From Myrica gale (taxonomy: Eukaryota > Streptophyta > Magnoliopsida > Fagales > Myricaceae): a DNA stretch of 64,000 bases. The notes below the pieces were generated by a model. That model saw nothing but the letters and a program-made list of their open reading frames with translations. It did not search any database and was not told the DNA's origin. A program made the position numbers and the translations under genes. The stretch is taken from NCBI GenBank assembly GCA_963930655.1, contig OZ005602.1, positions 6,688,001 through 6,752,000 of the forward strand. Reading direction: 5' to 3'. This document shows positions 23,355-33,488 of this stretch, piece by piece (the first letter of the stretch is position 1; each line of letters begins with the position of its first letter).

Positions 23355-23870
23355 TGTTGGATCAACAACTTGGTACTCTCACACTTGTAGTTGTAAATAA
23401 CCAATTAAAACTTAATGTCATAACTTCTTAATCTCCTGAAAAGCATGTTTAAATCGGAGAAACCCCATAAAAGTCTTAGTAACGAACGTTACTTAGTTCC
23501 ACAATCCGACCTGTAAAATGTAACATAAAGAATTCAATGTTATAAATTTTAAATTTTAGTCTTGGTAACGAACGTTACTTAGTTCCACAATCCGACCTGT
23601 AAAATGTAACATAAAGAATTCAATGTTATAAATTTTAAATTTTAGGGAGAAAACTGGTATTCATAATTCATAATCCTTGTTGGTAATTATCACGAAAGTA
23701 CATGTCACATATCATTAGGTCATGGACTTACTAATACTAGCATTATCATATCTTAAATTAAAAATATAACCTTATGTTACATGTTTTATACAATATATTT
23801 TAGTCATATTAAATAAAAATTTAAAAAATATTAAATTATTATTATACAAGTCAGGCCCCTCCCAAATATC
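23355..23870 (+). mobile_element. 3' LTR of the host copia element (end undefined)
   Basis: The LTR starts TGTTGGATCAACAAC directly after the polypurine tract. It contains an 86-bp tandem duplication. The right end is not clear: from about 23860 the sequence (CCCCTCCCAAATATC, CTAGTTCTGCCATTGCC) looks like the terminus of another DNA transposon. I found no matching 5' LTR upstream of 11831. Confidence 0.55.
23474..23645 (+). repeat. 86-bp tandem duplication
   Basis: Positions 23474-23559 repeat at 23560-23645 with a single difference (TCTTAGTAACG against TCTTGGTAACG). The copies meet head to tail with no spacer, and the near identity shows recent slippage or unequal exchange. Confidence 0.9.
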
Positions 23871-24195
23871 AATTTCTAGTTCTGCCATTGCCTTCCTCCA
23901 AAACACCATATCCTTGGCCCAGCGCATTTGAGCTTGTTCTTTTAACTTAAAATGTAAATTTTATTTTATCAGGAGTGTACTTCTTAGGAGAAAATCTTTT
24001 AAATTTTATTTTTTTTAAAAGTGAAGAATAAAAAAAAATCGAACAATAAAGAAATTATTGATCATCCCATCTACATAGAGGATACTGATACAAACGTGAT
24101 TATTTTCTAACGACGCCTCGTAAGTTGAAGGGGACATCATTCTCTCTTTGTATCGTACATAGGCGCGCAAGAATCAACCTCGGGTAAGCTTCTTC

Positions 24196-24531
24196 TTTGA
24201 GAGCAAGACAGTCTTTCTATCTATGTTTTTGTTAAGTTCTCAGTGCTGTGAGAATTATGAAGTTTTTTGTTCAGAGGTGGAAATGGAGAGTGACGAAGAA
24301 CATGAGGGGTGGGTGGTGGAGCAGCAGGCGGCAGAAGTGGTTAATTCTTATTCTTCTTTCTTCTTTGCAGAGCAAGACAATGTTTTTTTTGTCTATGTTT
24401 ATGCTAAGTTCTCAGTGATGTGAGAATTATGAAGCTTTCTTGTTCATAGGTGGAAATGGAGAGTGACGAAGAGCATGAGGGGTGGCTCAGGGTGGTGGAG
24501 CAGCAGGCGGAAGAAGTGGTTAAGGAGCTGG
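24196..24531 (+). repeat. Duplicated exon-like sequence, unknown protein
   Basis: A block of about 150 bp occurs at about 24196 and again at about 24368: AGCAAGACA, a T-rich stretch, GTTAAGTTCTCAGTG, GGTGGAAATGGAGAGTGACG, then GGAGCAGCAGGCGG. A third, shorter relative starts near 24826 (TGCAAGACAGATCTTTC). Each is preceded by a pyrimidine run and CAG that could be a splice acceptor. The shared frame encodes MESDEEHEGW and a VVEQQAEEVV helix. I do not recognise the protein. The second copy runs straight into the hairpin, so it looks like the debris of one gene's first exons. Confidence 0.5.
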
Positions 24532-24769
24532 GCCAAATTACGAAAAGACTCAGAAACTCACCTACAACAATCAAGCGCTACACGTTACCGGAACCTCGTG
24601 GCCTTCCTGCGCCTCGTGGCCTTCCTGCGCCCCGTTTGGGTGGCCTTTAAAACAGAAAGTGCAAAGTTTTAAAGGCCACCCAAACGGGGCGCAGGAAGGC
24701 CACGAGGTTCCGGTAACGTGTAGCGCTTGATTGTTGTAGGTGAGTTTCTGAGTCTTTTCGTAATTTGGC
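24532..24769. repeat. Long perfect inverted repeat (hairpin)
   Basis: Arm 24532-24653 pairs with 24666-24769 across a 12-base loop (AGAAAGTGCAAA). All 104 bases of the right arm pair perfectly; the left arm only has an extra 18-base copy of CCTCGTGGCCTTCCTGCG. The left arm continues the exon-like sequence (ending near ITKRLRN), so the right arm is probably an inverted copy of it. A transcript would form a long double-stranded stem suitable for Dicer-like processing; no expression evidence is available here. Confidence 0.9.
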
Positions 24770-25075
24770 GGCTTTTGCATTTTAAGTTTCTTCTTCAAAC
24801 GCTTCTTCTTCTTCTTCTTCTTTTTTGCAGTGCAAGACAGATCTTTCTCTCTCTGTTTATGCTACTTCTTTTGCTTTGGGGCATGAATTGGATGTATACG
24901 TTTTGAAGTAAGGTAATATTCGATGAGGCATGTCCTTGTACGTTTTGAAACTTCTTGACAACTGCGATGCCATCAGGACAAGAAGACTGATTAGCTGCTT
25001 ATCATATTTACTCATAATATGCCATCAGGACAAGAAATTTGAAATTTGAAGGTTTCTGCTTGTTTCTTCATGCAG

Positions 25076-25877
25076 GGGTCAATCTACTGGCTCAATCAAA
25101 TTGTCAGGTCCTTGTTGTTGCTGTTGCTGGTACAATGACTGCAGGTAGCCCTATTCAAGTAAGGCCTTGCTTTCTAATGTTTGGAATTTTAAGTTTTCCC
25201 AAGACGAATGTTGTTTTGGGTAAGTTGGAGCCCTTAAAAGTGTCTGTTTGGTTTGGTTTGGTTTTTGACTTGTTCGAAGCAATTAGAACATGCATTGAGG
25301 TTGTTGCAATGCAATCCTAATGTCATGAACTGCTAATTCCTCATTTGGGTCCTCCTGTTTTGTCAGCTCATTCTTGGCAGTTTTAGCCAAAACGTCCTTG
25401 GTGTGCATCAAAACATGGATCCTGCTTCACCTCTGCATGATAATGCTCAAAATTAGGGCTGAACAAAACCGGACCGCAGACCGGACCGGACCGAAGCGGT
25501 TCGGTCCGGTCTATACATTTTTGAAATGCGGTCCGGACCGAACCGGACCGCATTTCATAATTTTTTTTTAATTTTTTTAAATATTTTAAAAAATAATCGC
25601 GCAGATCTATATGCACTGCGTAGTGCAACTCTGCGAAATTTTTTAAAAAAAAATATATATATTTTTTAAAAGAATTTAAATTCGGTCTGGACCACTTAAG
25701 TGGTCCAGACCGGACCGCATTTCTTGAAACCGGACCGGACTACATATATGTGGTACCGGAAATGCGTTTCCAATTTTCACCCCTACTCAAAATGTCCCGC
25801 AGGTTGTAACCAACCAGTACCACCAATCATTGCACCGGCAACAGTACCAGCAAAGACATTATCATCGTACGTTGTAG
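25076..25877 (+). pseudogene. AT-hook/PPC (AHL-like) gene fragment, split by a hAT MITE
   Basis: Two exon-like segments join in frame: 25076-25158, after acceptor CTTCATGCAG, encodes VAGTMTAGSPIQ at its end and stops at donor GTAAGG; 25367-25877, after acceptor TTTTGTCAG, starts LILGSFSQN. Together they resemble the PPC/DUF296 domain core (VAG-L-AASPVQ-VVGSF) of AHL DNA-binding proteins, followed by a Gln/His-rich tail ending at a stop. The MITE at 25454-25785 interrupts the second exon; taking out the MITE and one 8-bp duplication leaves the frame open (NAQN then VPQVV). The AT-hook half is absent and the VPC half is diverged, so it is a pseudogene or partial duplicate. Family assignment is moderate. 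Confidence 0.45.
25454..25785. mobile_element. hAT MITE, TAGGGCTGAA family, copy 1
   Basis: The 332-bp element starts TAGGGCTGAACAAAACCGG and ends TTCACCCCTA, flanked by the perfect 8-bp duplication CTCAAAAT at 25446-25453 and 25786-25793. Subterminal blocks of CCGGACCG repeat in both orientations. Copy 2 lies at 56481-56880. It interrupts the AHL-like exon. Confidence 0.85.
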
Positions 25878-26046
25878 AACACCAGTTTCAACACTAACAA
25901 GTGCTTCCCGGTTTTTTAATTTCATAACCATAACATGCACCCTTGTGTTGAAGCAATATCATGGAAACTAATGTGTTGAACATACACGTGTTGAGCCATT
26001 TGTTTGGTTTTTTAGAGTCTTTTGTTTTTCAATGTAATTAACCACG

Positions 26047-26186
26047 CACTACAACAAATTTGAGTTTTTGGGACTGATTTTTCCATTCCAAAAAACACGA
26101 ATTCCGTTACGAAAGTTTTTTTTTGGGACGGAACAAAAAGTACCTTTTTTGGACAGACGAATTTCTGTCCAAAAAAGGTTTATCTT
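26047..26186. mobile_element. CACTA-like end fragment
   Basis: The segment begins CACTACAACAAATTTGAG, then has GGGACGGA and TTCTGTCCAAAAAAGG motifs typical of CACTA subterminal regions. The right end is missing. Directly after it, 26187-26218 repeats sequence also found at 9757-9789 (ATGTTGCAATAGTATACATG). Confidence 0.5.
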
Positions 26187-26932
26187 TTTATGTTGCAATA
26201 GTATACATGGTGTATAGCTATTGTTATTAAGGATAAAAGTGTAAGTATATCCACAAACCACATGGTTTATACAAACTATGTACCTATACTATTTTATAAT
26301 GTCATAGATATACTATGATTTATGTGATATCTCGAATCCCACGTGGAGTGGAAGAAGAGAAATAAATGAGAAATGATCAAATCACACATTGAAACCTTAT
26401 TAGATTAAACTGAGCTTTATAATGATTTAGGGAGTATATGTAATTTTAAGTTTTTATCAAATACAAAAATTTTTAAAATTTTTTTCACAAACTCTAATTC
26501 CTTTTTTTTTTTATAAAAGAATTCTATCAAATATTTTTTATATTACGTTGAACATAAAAAAAAGAAGAAGAGAATTTTACCCAATATATTTGATTCATAT
26601 CCTCATGCATGTTCTCTTCTTTATGTGTCGTTACAAACTAGCACTTCTCATTTAACTGTCAGAGCAACATTAGTCGTAAAGTAGAAGAAAAAGAGAATGA
26701 GATGGAAGGATGTACGTGTTTTTAACGGAAATCTTACCATATGAATTAATTTACAACTTTCTTTATCTAGAGACTCATTTATAACTTTTTTATGCAACAA
26801 GGACTGAGGGCATTAAGCATTTACAACGGAAATTTTATATGCAAAATTGATTTGGTTAGATTGGTCAGAAGTTCGGACATGCATGTAATACTACACTCTT
26901 TCAACTTCCCGAAAAAGGTTTCCTTTCGATCG

Positions 26933-28486
26933 CTACCCCATTAACACATTTGAATCAACGGTTTCAGGAACATAACCACATAGTTTCAGTTCAAGGGATA
27001 GAAGCTCTAACGTTGCATAAATAGATTCTGTTTGGGCGTGGGATCTATCACCAGCCACGAATTCGTGAATGCTACACCCAATCTCCACTGAACTACGTCC
27101 GGGTTTCTTTTCTATCCCTCGGAGCTTCATAGTCCTTCTGATCTTGCCTGCACCATCCCACCAATCAACAGCTGCATAAATGTTCGCAAGTAGCACATAA
27201 TTGGAATCGCCACCAGGGTCCAATTCTGACAAATAATTCATTAATCTTTCAGCCAAACGGACATTCCCAAGAGTCCTACAGGCAGCCAGCAACGACCCCA
27301 ATACAACTTCATTTGGCTTCATTGGCATGTTTTCTATCACATTCATTGCATCTTCCAACCTCCCTGCTCGGCTATAAAGATCTACTAAGCAACCATAATG
27401 CTCTATTCTAGGGTTAATTCTATGAATTCTCTTCATCTCATCGAAGAATCTGAGCCCCTCATGAACTAATCCAGCATGGGCACATGCAGTAAGAGCTCCC
27501 GTGAAGCTGACTCCATCTGGCTTGAACCCTTCCTTCTGCATCAAACTGAAAAATTTCAAAGCTTCTTCAGCATGGCCATTAATAGCAAAACCAACAATGA
27601 TTGAATTCCATGAAACCACGGTTTGCCACTGCATTTTCTTGAAAACTTGACGTGCAATTTCGATACACCCACATCGCGAATACACGTCTATCAACGAGTT
27701 ACTTATCTTAACATTGTCCCTGAAATCCTGCTTCATAACAAATCGATGCGTCCACATCCCCAAAGTAAGTGCTCCTAAATTGGCACACGCTGAAAGGACT
27801 GCAATCATGGTGACATAATCTGGTTCTACACCTGAGAGCTGCATTTCTCGAAACCATAACAACGCTTGCTCAAAGTTATCTTTCCTGACAAAACCACCGA
27901 TCAAAGCGGTCCAAGAAATTGCATCCCTCTCAGGCATTTGATCGAACAACTCAATCGCGTCCTTAACTTTCCCATTCCTCATATACCCATCTATCATCGC
28001 ATTCCAGGACATGGAATTCTTCATAACCATCCCATCAAAAACCATTCTCGCTAGATCTACGCAACCACATTTCGCGTACATATCAACAAGCGCAGTTCCA
28101 ACCATCACATTGTTCGCATCCAATCCTAATTTACGAACGTAGCCATGAATCGAAGCCCCAAAAATCACTCTCCCAATTGGGAAATCAGCACAACCCGAAA
28201 GAAGCGTAATGAATGTAATGTGGTTGGGCTCAAACCCAGCTATTCTCATACGTTCAAACTCGGCCACGGCGTCGGCTAGTTGGCCATTTCGGCATCGCCG
28301 GGATATGGAAGAGGTCCACGAGACAATAGGGTCTACGGTTCTGTTCCTCGGTATGAGGGGAAGACGGTGCTTTGGGTCAAGAAAGGAGGGTTGGGTTCGG
28401 TTTAGGAGTGATGGAGGTTTGGGTCCTTTGGGAGGTGGAGAGAGTTGGGTTGGAGTCGGAGTGGCCATGCACGCGGGAACGTCCAT
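26933..28486 (-). CDS. CLB19: Plastid PPR RNA-editing factor, CLB19-like
   Basis: A single uninterrupted 517-codon gene, intronless like most plant PPR genes. Residues 1-50 are Pro/Ser/Arg-rich with few acids, a likely plastid transit peptide; a second Met at residue 7 is an alternative start. From about residue 55 run PLS-type PPR repeats (VSWTSSISRRCRNGQL, VGTALVDMYAKCG, ISWTALIGGFV, NSLIDVYSRCG, SWNSIIVGFA). An E/E+ domain follows (SNYVLLANIYAAVDWW, KKPGRSSVEIG, HEFVAGDRSH); there is no DYW domain. From memory, the repeat text and length (Arabidopsis 500 aa) fit CLB19/PDE247, which is needed to edit plastid rpoA and clpP transcripts and recruits a deaminase in trans. Editing targets in this plant are inferred. 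No frameshift or missing motif is seen. Confidence 0.85.
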   Translation of the reverse strand: MDVPACMATPTPTQLSPPPKGPKPPSLLNRTQPSFLDPKHRLPLIPRNRTVDPIVSWTSSISRRCRNGQLADAVAEFERMRIAGFEPNHITFITLLSGCADFPIGRVIFGASIHGYVRKLGLDANNVMVGTALVDMYAKCGCVDLARMVFDGMVMKNSMSWNAMIDGYMRNGKVKDAIELFDQMPERDAISWTALIGGFVRKDNFEQALLWFREMQLSGVEPDYVTMIAVLSACANLGALTLGMWTHRFVMKQDFRDNVKISNSLIDVYSRCGCIEIARQVFKKMQWQTVVSWNSIIVGFAINGHAEEALKFFSLMQKEGFKPDGVSFTGALTACAHAGLVHEGLRFFDEMKRIHRINPRIEHYGCLVDLYSRAGRLEDAMNVIENMPMKPNEVVLGSLLAACRTLGNVRLAERLMNYLSELDPGGDSNYVLLANIYAAVDWWDGAGKIRRTMKLRGIEKKPGRSSVEIGCSIHEFVAGDRSHAQTESIYATLELLSLELKLCGYVPETVDSNVLMG

Positions 28487-28952
28487 CGTTCAAAACACCG
28501 TTGAGAGACAGAGTGCGCACAGCTTCTCCCATTCAGTGAATGGCTACAGGAAGCAGACGCTGAATGGAATTGAAACAGAGAGAAGAAGACGGCATAGTCA
28601 CAAGGAGCGAAAGACCGATTAAGTGAGCGAGAGACGGACAGAGCAGAGAAACAGGGTCCGCAAATTCACTTTTGAGTTATGCTTGCAATAATGTTAGTTT
28701 TATTAAAAAAATTAAGAATTTTTTATAAAATTCTGAATATTTATGTACATGGGAGTTCTAGGAGCTGTTGTGTAAAAATTGGAAAAAAAATTTAATTTAA
28801 TTTTTAGTGTTAATTACATTTTGTATTCACGTGATTTGGACTCCCTTCAATTTATACTTGCCGTCTATTATTTGCTACTTCAAAGAGAAAAGTCAGTCAC
28901 GTGTTCTTCACGTGGCTCACTTACCTATTTTACCTTAAATATTTTAAAAAAC

Positions 28953-29396
28953 TTAATTACACTTTGCACCCATGTGGTTTGAGGGGTACGACACTTGACA
29001 CCTCGTTCTTTTATTTTTCAGACACTTTGTACTCAAAAAATCAGTCACGCTTTTTGCATGTGATTGAGTTTTTCATTTAAAATAACATTTAAATTGATGA
29101 GAGTGTAAAGTATCAAGACCTCCAAACTACGAGGGTGAAATGTCTCATAATTAAAAGAAAGGGTTGCAAAGTGTTAAGATCCCTTAGGTTGTGTTTGTGT
29201 TGAAATATTTTTGGTGTTGAGTTTTGTGTTGGTATTGGGTTTAGTGAAAAAGTGAAGAGAAAGGTAATTTTTTTTATATTTTTTGATGGGAGAGAGAGAG
29301 ATTATATTGTAGTATTTTACTAGGAGAGAGAATATTTTGGAGAAAATTGTGTTAGCAAACGCAACCTTAACCATGTAAGTGTAAAAGTGTAATTAG
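28953..29396. mobile_element. Terminal-inverted-repeat element with a nested MITE
   Basis: The left end TTAATTACACTTTGCACCC is mirrored by the right end (reverse complement GGCTAATTACACTTTTACAC), and ATGTGGTTTG/ATGGTTAAGG text extends the match. The family recurs nearby in partial form (28812, 31527, 34110). The Tourist-like MITE at 29187-29366 is inserted inside. Non-coding; the superfamily is unassigned, with a Mutator-like origin possible. Confidence 0.5.
29187..29366. mobile_element. Tourist-like MITE, family B copy 2
   Basis: The 180-bp element runs from GGTTGTGTTTGTGTTG to GCAAACGCAACC (reverse complement GGTTGCGTTTGC) with TTA target duplications at 29184-29186 and 29367-29369. The interior matches the copy at 9807-10001. 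Non-coding. Confidence 0.8.
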
Positions 29397-29742
29397 CCCT
29401 AATTTTTATTAGAACTCGTACAAAAGGTATAGAGTAATGATTTTGATGTAATTTTTTAATAAAAAATATTGTAAAAGACTGTTTCAGTACTTTTCATATT
29501 ATTTTTTTTTTGGCGTCATCACCCTCAAATAAGATTAATTGGCAGTTAAAATTGAAGAAAGAAAAAATATGCAACCCACGCGTCTTATTCGCGCTTAGAT
29601 GTTAAAGGGAGCGCAGTGTATGCAATTTTGAATTCAAAGAATAATTTCAAAAGAGACAAGGAATAATGAAAAATAATAATTTAATAGAAAATGCCTACAG
29701 TGTTTAGCAAGATAATTTATATAGCAGAAAATGTCTTACCCA

Positions 29743-29744
29743 CT

Positions 29745-29776
<32 letters not shown>
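29743..29776. repeat. AT microsatellite
   Basis: An uninterrupted AT dinucleotide run follows CCACTTG. Confidence 0.9.
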
Positions 29777-29778
<2 letters not shown>

Positions 29779-30365
29779 TTACCTCTTAAACAGGTCGCTG
29801 ACTGTGTTTCCATAATTTTCAAGAGTTATTTACTTTAATGGGTTTTCAAAAGTCACCAGAAATTAGAAATAAATCAGAAATATAATTTCTAAAGGGTAAA
29901 CATAGGGTGGAGATGGATGAGAACTGTAAGAATGAACCATGACTCATCACTGATAATAGAATCAATAATCAAAATGCATACTGTTCATCATTTGAAATCT
30001 TTCATTACAACTGTGTTTATGCTTTGACTGATTTATGCATGTATTATTTTCAATTGCTGTACTACTTTTCGATGCTATATATCCCCCTTACTCGACGTTA
30101 TTGAGTCCTTAACCCTTACCTTTTCAATTTCTTTGTATGTACATGTTTAATTCATTAACAGACCATGAGGGTTCACGAGGTCGTTCATAGCCATGATTTC
30201 ATTTTGCATACATTGGCGGTGCAAATCCGAGTCTGGGTCTGGAATTCTTTTAAGGTGCTAATTATGGAGCACTATCATATTAGACGTCGAATGATCCGCC
30301 TCTGACTACTCCACCGGCACTGTGGTTAATGGACGCACTGATGGAGCAGGTGAACTTAGATTCTG

Positions 30366-30965
30366 AGCTGGAAAATGTAGTAGTGCTCATGGGTGCTGAC
30401 GAAGGTTCGTAGTTATTATATGACTGTATTTATTTCTGTTTCGTGGACAAGTTTTTATTTTAGTTGTTTAAGTTTATGGGTTTATTTTGTAAGTACGTAT
30501 TTTTAAATACTTTGTTTGAAAAGCTTTTAAATCTTCTTGAAAAGCATTTGAAAGATAGTTCGAAAGAATTTAGGTTATGTTTGGTGTAGATCTCAAAACA
30601 ATTTTTATTTTTTGCGTTTTTTGGAAGTAGTGTAGATTCTCTTGGGATTGGTGAAAAATGTGTTAAAAGTTGTTATAATTTGTAAAAAGTTATTGAGATT
30701 GTTGAAAAGGTATTGGAATTGATGAAAAAATTATTGGGATTGGTGAAAAGGTATTGGAATTGATAAAAAAGTGAGTGAGAAGTTTTTGAAACTTTTTTAA
30801 AGATATGAAACAAAAATTTTCCCAGCTGAAAAATGTAGTAGTGCTCATGGGTGCTGACGAAGGCTCGTAGTTATTATTTGACTTTGTATTTATTTCTGTT
30901 TCGTGGACGAGTTTATTTTAGTTGTTAAGTTTATGGGTTTATTTTGTAAGTATTTTGAAAATTCT
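30366..30965. repeat. Direct repeat pair flanking an A/T-rich insert
   Basis: About 135 bp starting AGCTGGAAAATGTAGTAGTG at 30366 recurs at 30824 (AGCTGAAAAATGTAGTAGTG), including GGGTGCTGACGAAGG and TTATGGGTTTATTTTG. Between the copies lies A/T-rich sequence with repeated GGTATTGGAATTGAT and GATTGGTGAAAA. Either a tandem duplication took an insertion or these are terminal repeats of a decayed element; no TG...CA ends are visible. Confidence 0.6.
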
Positions 30966-31017
30966 TTACTAGAAAAGCATTTGAAATATACTTTGCACCT
31001 TTAAGCTTAAGCTTTTA

Positions 31018-31147
31018 GATACTTTGGATTAGCGGCAGTCGTGCTTCTCTTCGACTTTGCTGGCAGACCACATTTACACACCAGAGCCGTAGTGATCTCG
31101 CTGTCATCGTTCTCCTGAGAGGATGACGTAGAAATTGAAGACGCCAT
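31018..31147 (-). pseudogene. GRF-type zinc-finger fragment
   Basis: From an ATG at 31147 the minus strand reads MASSISTSSSQEN, then CKCGLPAKSKRSTTAANPKY, the first half of a GRF zinc finger (C-CG-PA...T--NP). The usual second half (GRRF--C) is missing, and the frame drifts into low-complexity sequence. Small GRF-finger frames are very common in plant transposable elements, and repeat-like sequence (31400-31530) flanks it, so a transposon origin is likely. Confidence 0.5.
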
Positions 31148-32930
31148 GCCTTGGATGATTTTGGATATTTGATTTGATTTCGCTGTAAGGGTTGCAAAGA
31201 GGGTGAGAGGGTTATTTGTTTAGCCGAGGGGGATGAATATGAGAGACAAAAAACACAGTGTTTCGATTAGGACGACGTGGACCCTTTGCGTGACACGTGA
31301 CATGGCGCAACTGAGGAGAGAGATATTGCATGTCCACGTGTCAACTCGTGATTGGGGACAATGTGGTAGAAAAGTTAGAGTGGTGGGGTCACACTGACAG
31401 AGGGACTTTTTTTAGAAGACATATGAAGTAGAGGGACTAAAATCATCCAACTTGAAGTACAGAGATTTTTTTGGGAAAACCTTAAACCACAAGGACTTTT
31501 TTAGCATTTAAGCCTCCAAAAAGGTTTAATTACACTTTGTATTCACGTATTTGAGAAAGCTTTAAATTCTATTCTTTTATTTTTGAGACACTTTGCACCC
31601 AAATAATAAGTCACAGTGTCAAGATCCACAAACGACTAGGATAAAGTATCTCCAAATTAAAAGAATGACATGAAAAGTACGAAGACCCCAAATCAGGGTG
31701 TAAAGTAGATAGTATCATCGGAAAAAGAAATCAACCAGCTAAGAGAGGCGACGGAAGCTTCGGGCTGTTGAGAGGGGTCGGCCAACGGAGAAAGGCCGAC
31801 CCCAGTACTTTTGACATGGCCAATTGTGAGGATTGAGGAATATTCGTAGTGGTCGGAGTCTCCTAAGCTTTTAGTTTAAAGGGGTTCAGAAAGATGGAAC
31901 AATAGAATCAATAGCAAAGTGCCTCGTAGTTTTCGATAAGATCAAGCTTAGTGGCACTGGCGGCCCAGAGAAGGGAGTCATTAATCAAAGAAAATGTTCG
32001 TTTTGAAAAGTATTCAAATGAATTTTAAAATTTACAAACCGAACACGTTCACATACTAATACAAATCAACATCTACCCGAATACTAATAAATATCATTTA
32101 AAAATTCTCAAAACACTTCAAATTCTTAAAATCTCAACAAAACGAAGAAGATTTTGGAATTATAAGTAAAGAGGTTGAAGATAGTTTGAGTTATGCCAGC
32201 TTAATTAGTTTGCATAGATATCTACCAGCCCCAGGGTCGTCGAAGGGAGCAAAGTTTGCTCGAAGAATGTGATTCTGATAATTTCAGGAGATGGTCTTTC
32301 TTATAAGCTTCAGGAACTCGATCTTTATCTTATTCATAAAAGCTACTGATTTGTTTTTCAAATTCCCTGCTGCATGGTATATATCCATGTTGTTCCTCAC
32401 GAAACAATTTGTCTTCGAAGTCTATGAAGTTAGCAATTTGAGTGCTTCCACCTTTTTGTATTACCTACAAAATACAGGCAATTTGTCGAACAGTCTCGCT
32501 GCAGGAAACTTCACTATACAGATGATCTGGAAAGAAATGTCGAAGCTTCGCACTTAAATTCTCTCAATCTTACAAAGTGCATTATCTAACCTATGAATTT
32601 GAAGAAAAATTATAGTATTAGGCATGGAGAACATGGCCCTCAAGCGGCTCAAGCAAAGGTTGGGAAAGTTTAGCGGCGAACGAATATAATCAGTTTTTGG
32701 TTTTACATGTTGTGGCATCACGTTTATCTATTGCCTTAAAATCTCTTTTTCATCCCTCTTATGGATTATAGCGGCCTTATATTCTATTTTGCTTGTCCCC
32801 CGATCCTAAGGTGCCATCCATTGTCTTATGAATCTTGGGACAATCCTTTTGTTCCTCAGTAGTACCAGAATCTAACTACATCTGGGATCCTTCATACCAT
32901 TTATATGTCCTCTACTTTCCGGTTGTTACA

Positions 32931-33100
32931 GTGGAACAGGACATGCTAAAGAGAGAAATTGCAAGTCTTCGATGTTTGTACCACCAAGAGCAGCAGCAGC
33001 AGCAAAAGCTGAAGCATTTTACTCGACGCAGAACCAAAAGTAAGAAATCTTGAATCCTTGATTCCCAATTTGCTAACAACGCTTTAGAAAAAATAAGATA
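32931..33100 (+). pseudogene. bZIP transcription factor C-terminal fragment
   Basis: After a possible acceptor (CGGTTGTTACAG) the frame reads VEQDMLKREIASLRCLYHQ, a glutamine run, then HFTRRRTKSKKS and a stop. The same frame continues past the stop as ILDSQFANNALEK. The order of leucine-zipper end, Q-rich run, basic RR-TKS, and LDSQFAN matches the C-terminus of a plant bZIP subgroup as I recall it. The in-frame stop and lack of a basic region nearby make it a dead exon fragment. Confidence 0.45.
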
Positions 33101-33365
33101 AAAAGGAACCCGGTTCCTGATAAAGCAATTAGCAGCTCACACAATACGTAACTAGAACACTCGGTACACATATCTGTATACATTTCCCTCAAAGGGGTTG
33201 CTGTTTTTTCTGTTAATTGGTCGAGGCCTTAATACTTTGGACCCTTTGGACCCTTTGTCCTACTTGTGGTGTTGTGTTTTAGGTTTGCCTTTATTTGTTT
33301 GTTCTCTGCTAAGGGTATTTACTTTTACTTCTTCCTTGACAAAAGTATATGGAGTTTTGTCTTAA

Positions 33366-33488
33366 GTAATCTCTTAAGCTTATGTAGTCTCTCCGTCTCA
33401 TATATATCGTGCAATTACCACGCCATAACTAATCCCTTAAACTTATGCAGTCTTCTCATCCCATATATATCGAGCAATTACCATGTCA
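33366..33488 (+). repeat. Imperfect tandem repeat
   Basis: Two copies about 75 bp apart share TTAAGCTTATG/TTAAACTTATG, then CATATATATCG and GCAATTACCA. No coding role is seen. Confidence 0.6.
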
